A stretch of 48,654 nt of DNA. Source: Limnohabitans sp. Lineage in GTDB: Bacteria > Pseudomonadota > Gammaproteobacteria > Burkholderiales > Burkholderiaceae_C. The notes below the pieces were generated by a model that was not told the origin of the DNA, did no database searches, and worked only from the letters and a program-made list of their open reading frames with translations. This document shows, piece by piece, positions 45,676 through 48,654 of this stretch (the first letter of the stretch is position 1; every line of letters begins with the position of its first letter). The stretch spans positions 1-48,654 of the forward strand of contig JAJTDK010000012.1 in NCBI GenBank assembly GCA_021300495.1, read 5' to 3'. The translations under genes were made by a program, and so were the position numbers.

Positions 45676-46014
45676 TCAATAAACAGGAACGCTGGCATCA
45701 ACTTCTCTGGACCAAGCATTAATGCCGCCACTGATGTTGGTGATATTTGCAAAGCCATGGTGTTCTAAAAATGCAGCGACCTGCATGCTTCTACCGCCAT
45801 GGTGGCAAAGGCATGCAATGGGTCTTTGCTTATCGAGGTCTTGTAGGCGGTCTGGAACTGTCTGCATGGGCATGATTTGAACTTCGCAGCCAGCGGGTGC
45901 AATGCTTGCCAGCTGACATTCCCATGTTTCGCGCACATCCAAAATCAAGGGTAAGCCTTGAGCAGTGGCCTGAGATATCCATTCGCTAAATTGGGTGGGG
46001 CTAACTTGTTTCAT
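45676..46014 (-). CDS. Single-domain rhodanese
   Basis: This 112-residue rhodanese-like protein has the active loop CLCHHGGRS. Cys70 is the sulfur-carrying residue, and the loop has the CHHGGRS form rather than CxxGxR thiosulfate sulfurtransferase. LILDVRETWEC and the C-terminal NISGGINAWS are typical. It sits between pcm and tolC, an arrangement common in Comamonadaceae. The physiological sulfur acceptor is unknown. It starts 33 bases downstream of the pcm stop. Confidence 0.93.
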   Translation of the reverse strand: MKQVSPTQFSEWISQATAQGLPLILDVRETWECQLASIAPAGCEVQIMPMQTVPDRLQDLDKQRPIACLCHHGGRSMQVAAFLEHHGFANITNISGGINAWSREVDASVPVY

Positions 46015-46047
46015 AAAAGAAGCGGTGTTGTCTGAGGGTAAGCTTGA

Positions 46048-46713
46048 TCAAAAGGCAAAACGATTGTGTTCAGGAAAGCCTTTGAGTCGAGGGGCGATGG
46101 TGTCCCAAGGCTCTGAAGTTTGCCATTGCTGTTCGGCTGTGCGAGTGATGACGCTGGCGCGCATCATGGGATCTTCGCCAACCACCGCCAGCAAACGGCC
46201 GCCAATGCTCAGTTGATTGAGCAACACTTGGGGAACTTCTGCCACCGATCCGCTGAGCATGATGACATCGAATGGGCCATCGGCTGGGGCGCCTTGGCTG
46301 CCATCGGCTTGGCGAACTTCTGCGTTGTGAATGCCTGCAGTTTGCAGGTTGGCGCGGGCTTGTTGGGCCAATGCAGGGTCCAATTCAAAACTCAATACGC
46401 TGGCTGCTTGATGCGCCAACAATGCCGCCATGTAGCCAGAGCCTGTGCCAATTTCCAGCACTTTGTCGGTATGTTTGACGGCGGCATTTTGTAAAAAACG
46501 CGCTTCTACGCGGGGGGCCAACATGACTTGGTCAGAATCAGCGTCTTTGCCTAAAGGAATTTCCATATCGACAAAAGCCAAAGCTTTGTGAGCCATGGGT
46601 GCAAAGTTCTCGCGTTTCACCTCTAAAAGCAATGCAAGCACTTGCCCATCCAAGACTTCCCAAGGACGAATTTGTTGTTCAATCATGTTGAAACGGGCTA
46701 AATCATTGTTCAC
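46048..46713 (-). CDS. pcm: Protein-L-isoaspartate O-methyltransferase-family protein
   Basis: This 221-residue SAM methyltransferase of the PCMT family shows MIEQQIRPWEV near the start, VEARFLQNA, the SAM motif VLEIGTGSGYMAALLA and GGRLLAVVGEDPMM. Classical Pcm repairs isoaspartyl residues in aged proteins; members beside tolC form a betaproteobacterial subgroup whose activity is less certain. I start at GTG 46713 because GGAG lies 5 bases upstream; a GTG twelve codons earlier is unsupported. Confidence 0.88.
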   Translation of the reverse strand: MNNDLARFNMIEQQIRPWEVLDGQVLALLLEVKRENFAPMAHKALAFVDMEIPLGKDADSDQVMLAPRVEARFLQNAAVKHTDKVLEIGTGSGYMAALLAHQAASVLSFELDPALAQQARANLQTAGIHNAEVRQADGSQGAPADGPFDVIMLSGSVAEVPQVLLNQLSIGGRLLAVVGEDPMMRASVITRTAEQQWQTSEPWDTIAPRLKGFPEHNRFAF

Positions 46714-46769
46714 GGCTACTCCAGGGGGTATCTTATGCTGAATTATCACATTTTAGCTTCTAAGCCCGC

Positions 46770-48654
46770 TTAGGGACTTGATTTTTGCTTGCCATGCCAT
46801 AGCCTTTTCAAAAACTCACTCAAGTCGTCCATGTAGCAATAAACCACTGGGACGACCACGAGAGTCAGCAAGGATGAGGTAATGACGCCTCCGATCACGG
46901 CTTGACCCATGGGTGATCGTTGTTCAGAGCCCTCTGTGATGGCAAATGCAAGCGGGATCATGCCAAATATCATGGCCAAAGTGGTCATCAAAATGGGGCG
47001 GAGTCGGACTTTGGCGGCCATGAGCAGCGCGTCGTGCCGATTTAAGCCAGGGACGGGCTGCCCTGTGTCTGAAACGCTGCCTTCACGAGCTCTGATGGCA
47101 AAGTCGACCAGCAAAATGGCATTTTTGGTGACCAAGCCCATCAGCATGACGACGCCAATGACTGAGAACATGGAGAGCGCAGATTTAAAGGCCATGAGCG
47201 CCAAGACGACGCCGATCAGGGTGAGCGGCAGGGCGGTCATGAGGGCAAGAGGCTGTAAAAAACTCTTGAACTGGCTGGCCAAAATCATGTAGATGAAAAT
47301 CACGGCCATGATGAGGGCTGTGATGGCATATTGAAATGACTCATTCATGCTTTTGGTGGTGCCGCCAAATTGATAGCGATAGCCAGGCGGCCAAGCCACT
47401 GCATCTAAAACTTTCCGTATGTCGTTTGAAATTTCGCCCGCCGATCTTCTTGACGCATTGGCATTGATCGACACCTCGCGCATTAAATCGCGGCGGTTGA
47501 TTTGGTTGGAGCCCGTGGTCTCTTGCACTTGTGCAATTTGTCCTAGGCGAACGGTGCGCGAAGTGCCGTCAGGTGCTGGCAGGCTAAACGGCAGACGCTC
47601 TAAGTCTTGTGGGCTATTTCTAAACTCTGGTGCAAGGCGCACATTGACATCGTAGGTTTGATCATCAGGCGCGCGCCAATTGCCCACAGTTTGCCCGGCC
47701 ACCAAGGTGCGCAGAGCACCTGCAATAGGCGCAGCACTTAAGCCGATGTCGGAGGCTGATTCGCGAAACACGTTGATCGAAATCGAAGGTTTGTTGGGTT
47801 TGACACTGGAATCCAAATCGACCAGGCCAGGAATGGTGCGAATTTTTTCCATGATCTGCAAGGTCAGTCGTTCTAGCTCGCGTTGATCAGCACCTTTCAG
47901 TGAAAATTCAATTTGCTTGCTGCCGGCCACAGAATCTAGGGTGCCGACATGGGTAACCGTAATGCCGGCAACTTTACTTAGCCGTTCTCGCAGCAGAGCC
48001 CCTATGTCCTCCACGCTGCGATTGCGCAATTTTCGATCCACCAAACGAATGTAAATACTGGCGCTGTTTTTGCCTTGTGCATTGGGCGTGTTCATGCCCG
48101 TAAGGGTGTATTCAACCTCTGGAAATTCACGCACAATTTTTTCAACTTGTTTGGCTTTGAGGGCCGTGCTTTCAAGCGAAGTGCCCACAGGCGTCTGAAA
48201 GGCCAGCGTGGCTTCTGAGTAATCGCCCTTAGGCACAAATTCAGTGCCCAAAAGCGGCACCATGAAAACACTGGCAATGAAGATCAGCAATGCAGTTAAC
48301 AGGGTGGTGAGCTTGTGGTTCAAGGCCCAAGCCAACATGCCTTGGTACTTGTCAGCCATGCGGTCGGTTTGAACTTCAAACCAATGCGTGACACGGCCCA
48401 CCGATTTGTTATAAAAGCTAGCCGACTTTTGAGTATCGCCTTGCGGATGAATGCTAGGGTCATGCCACACACTCGACAGCATCGGATCCAATGTGAAGCT
48501 GACAAACATGGAGATGAGTACGGCCGCCACAATCGTGATGCCAAACTCGTGGAAGAACTTGCCGATGATGCCCTCCATGAAACCAATGGGCAGGAAGACA
48601 GCCACGATGGACAAGGTGGTTGCCAGAACAGCAAGGCCAATTTCTTGCGTTCCG
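46770..48654 (-). CDS. RND efflux pump inner-membrane subunit, C-terminal part (5' end outside window)
   Basis: The window edge cuts this gene; 627 residues remain, open to base 48654. The visible part starts in the first membrane bundle ([40 protein letters not shown]). It includes the second periplasmic loop ([17 protein letters not shown]), the second helical bundle with [16 protein letters not shown], and [20 protein letters not shown], and it ends at a basic tail. This is the AcrB/MexB-like HAE1 family, which exports drugs or other hydrophobic compounds using protons. The catalytic Asp pair of helix 4 is outside the window. tolC at 44314 could be the channel partner; no adaptor gene is visible. 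Confidence 0.93.
   Translation of the reverse strand, partial: GTQEIGLAVLATTLSIVAVFLPIGFMEGIIGKFFHEFGITIVAAVLISMFVSFTLDPMLSSVWHDPSIHPQGDTQKSASFYNKSVGRVTHWFEVQTDRMADKYQGMLAWALNHKLTTLLTALLIFIASVFMVPLLGTEFVPKGDYSEATLAFQTPVGTSLESTALKAKQVEKIVREFPEVEYTLTGMNTPNAQGKNSASIYIRLVDRKLRNRSVEDIGALLRERLSKVAGITVTHVGTLDSVAGSKQIEFSLKGADQRELERLTLQIMEKIRTIPGLVDLDSSVKPNKPSISINVFRESASDIGLSAAPIAGALRTLVAGQTVGNWRAPDDQTYDVNVRLAPEFRNSPQDLERLPFSLPAPDGTSRTVRLGQIAQVQETTGSNQINRRDLMREVSINANASRRSAGEISNDIRKVLDAVAWPPGYRYQFGGTTKSMNESFQYAITALIMAVIFIYMILASQFKSFLQPLALMTALPLTLIGVVLALMAFKSALSMFSVIGVVMLMGLVTKNAILLVDFAIRAREGSVSDTGQPVPGLNRHDALLMAAKVRLRPILMTTLAMIFGMIPLAFAITEGSEQRSPMGQAVIGGVITSSLLTLVVVPVVYCYMDDLSEFLKRLWHGKQKSSP

Noticed and set aside
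1-48654. tRNA, rRNA, CRISPR array, prophage, IS element or toxin-antitoxin pair
   Set aside because: No cloverleaf-type sequence, regularly spaced repeats, transposase, integrase or paired small toxin genes were seen; the gaps between genes are short and mostly explained by promoters and hairpins.

Overview
The window looks like chromosome from a betaproteobacterium of the order Burkholderiales, most likely a Comamonadaceae-type aquatic or soil bacterium. Three kinds of evidence support this. The first is gene order: gyrA-serC-pheA-tyrA-aroA/cmk-rpsA-ihfB-lapA-lapB, ompA-ubiG-gph and waaA/tolC-rhodanese-pcm. The second is the abundance of Bug/TctC, TRAP and TAXI solute-binding proteins. The third is the style of individual proteins, such as the OmpA-like protein with an Ala/Pro linker and the AroA-Cmk fusion. 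Base composition looks moderate (about half GC by eye), TTG is a favoured Leu codon, and genes are packed tightly. No gap between genes exceeds about 230 bases. I saw no rRNA, tRNA, CRISPR array, prophage or insertion sequence.

Layout. 1-989 (+): end of a tungstate-type ABC transporter (tupC 3' end, tupA). 994-8435 (-): a complete molybdenum hydroxylase operon of the form II CO-dehydrogenase-like type (coxS-L-M, then coxD, coxE, coxG and xdhC). 8494-13090 (-): rdgC, crcB, a TAXI binding protein and a fused TRAP permease, reading toward the cox genes. 13187-20259: an Asp/Glu-racemase-family gene (+), a DctPQM TRAP transporter (-) and a single-chain 5-oxoprolinase (+), probably one catabolic module. 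20290-32373 (-): a conserved housekeeping block (comEA-like, lapB, lapA, ihfB, rpsA, aroA-cmk, tyrA, pheA, serC, gyrA). 32601-34787 (+): ompA-like, ubiG, gph. 34969-40888: an accessory block with an alpha/beta hydrolase, two Bug binding proteins, an RlmN-type radical SAM enzyme, an FAD monooxygenase and a broken DMT transporter. 40885-48654: ogt, phosphomannomutase, waaA, tolC, rhodanese, pcm and the C-terminal part of an RND efflux pump cut by the window end.

How the genes work together. The tungstate/molybdate-type uptake genes sit tail-to-tail with a molybdoenzyme operon that carries its own maturation factors, which suggests metal supply next to use. The 5-oxoprolinase module joins uptake (TRAP), ring opening to glutamate (OplA) and a racemase-type enzyme. 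The housekeeping block serves aromatic amino acid, serine and nucleotide synthesis, translation and LPS assembly control.

The most unusual feature is a set of apparent deletion scars, all in membrane-transport genes. crcB runs out of frame into a TAXI gene that has lost a recognisable start. dctM lacks an internal block of roughly 50-60 residues and also its C-terminal tail. A DMT/EamA gene has lost about 70 residues and its frame. These are either recent genome erosion or assembly collapse. I found no clearly new defence or mobile system. The best candidates for novelty are the scars, the form II molybdo-hydroxylase of unknown substrate with its linked TRAP/TAXI transporter, and a Leu CTA codon that occurs mostly before Asp/Glu codons.
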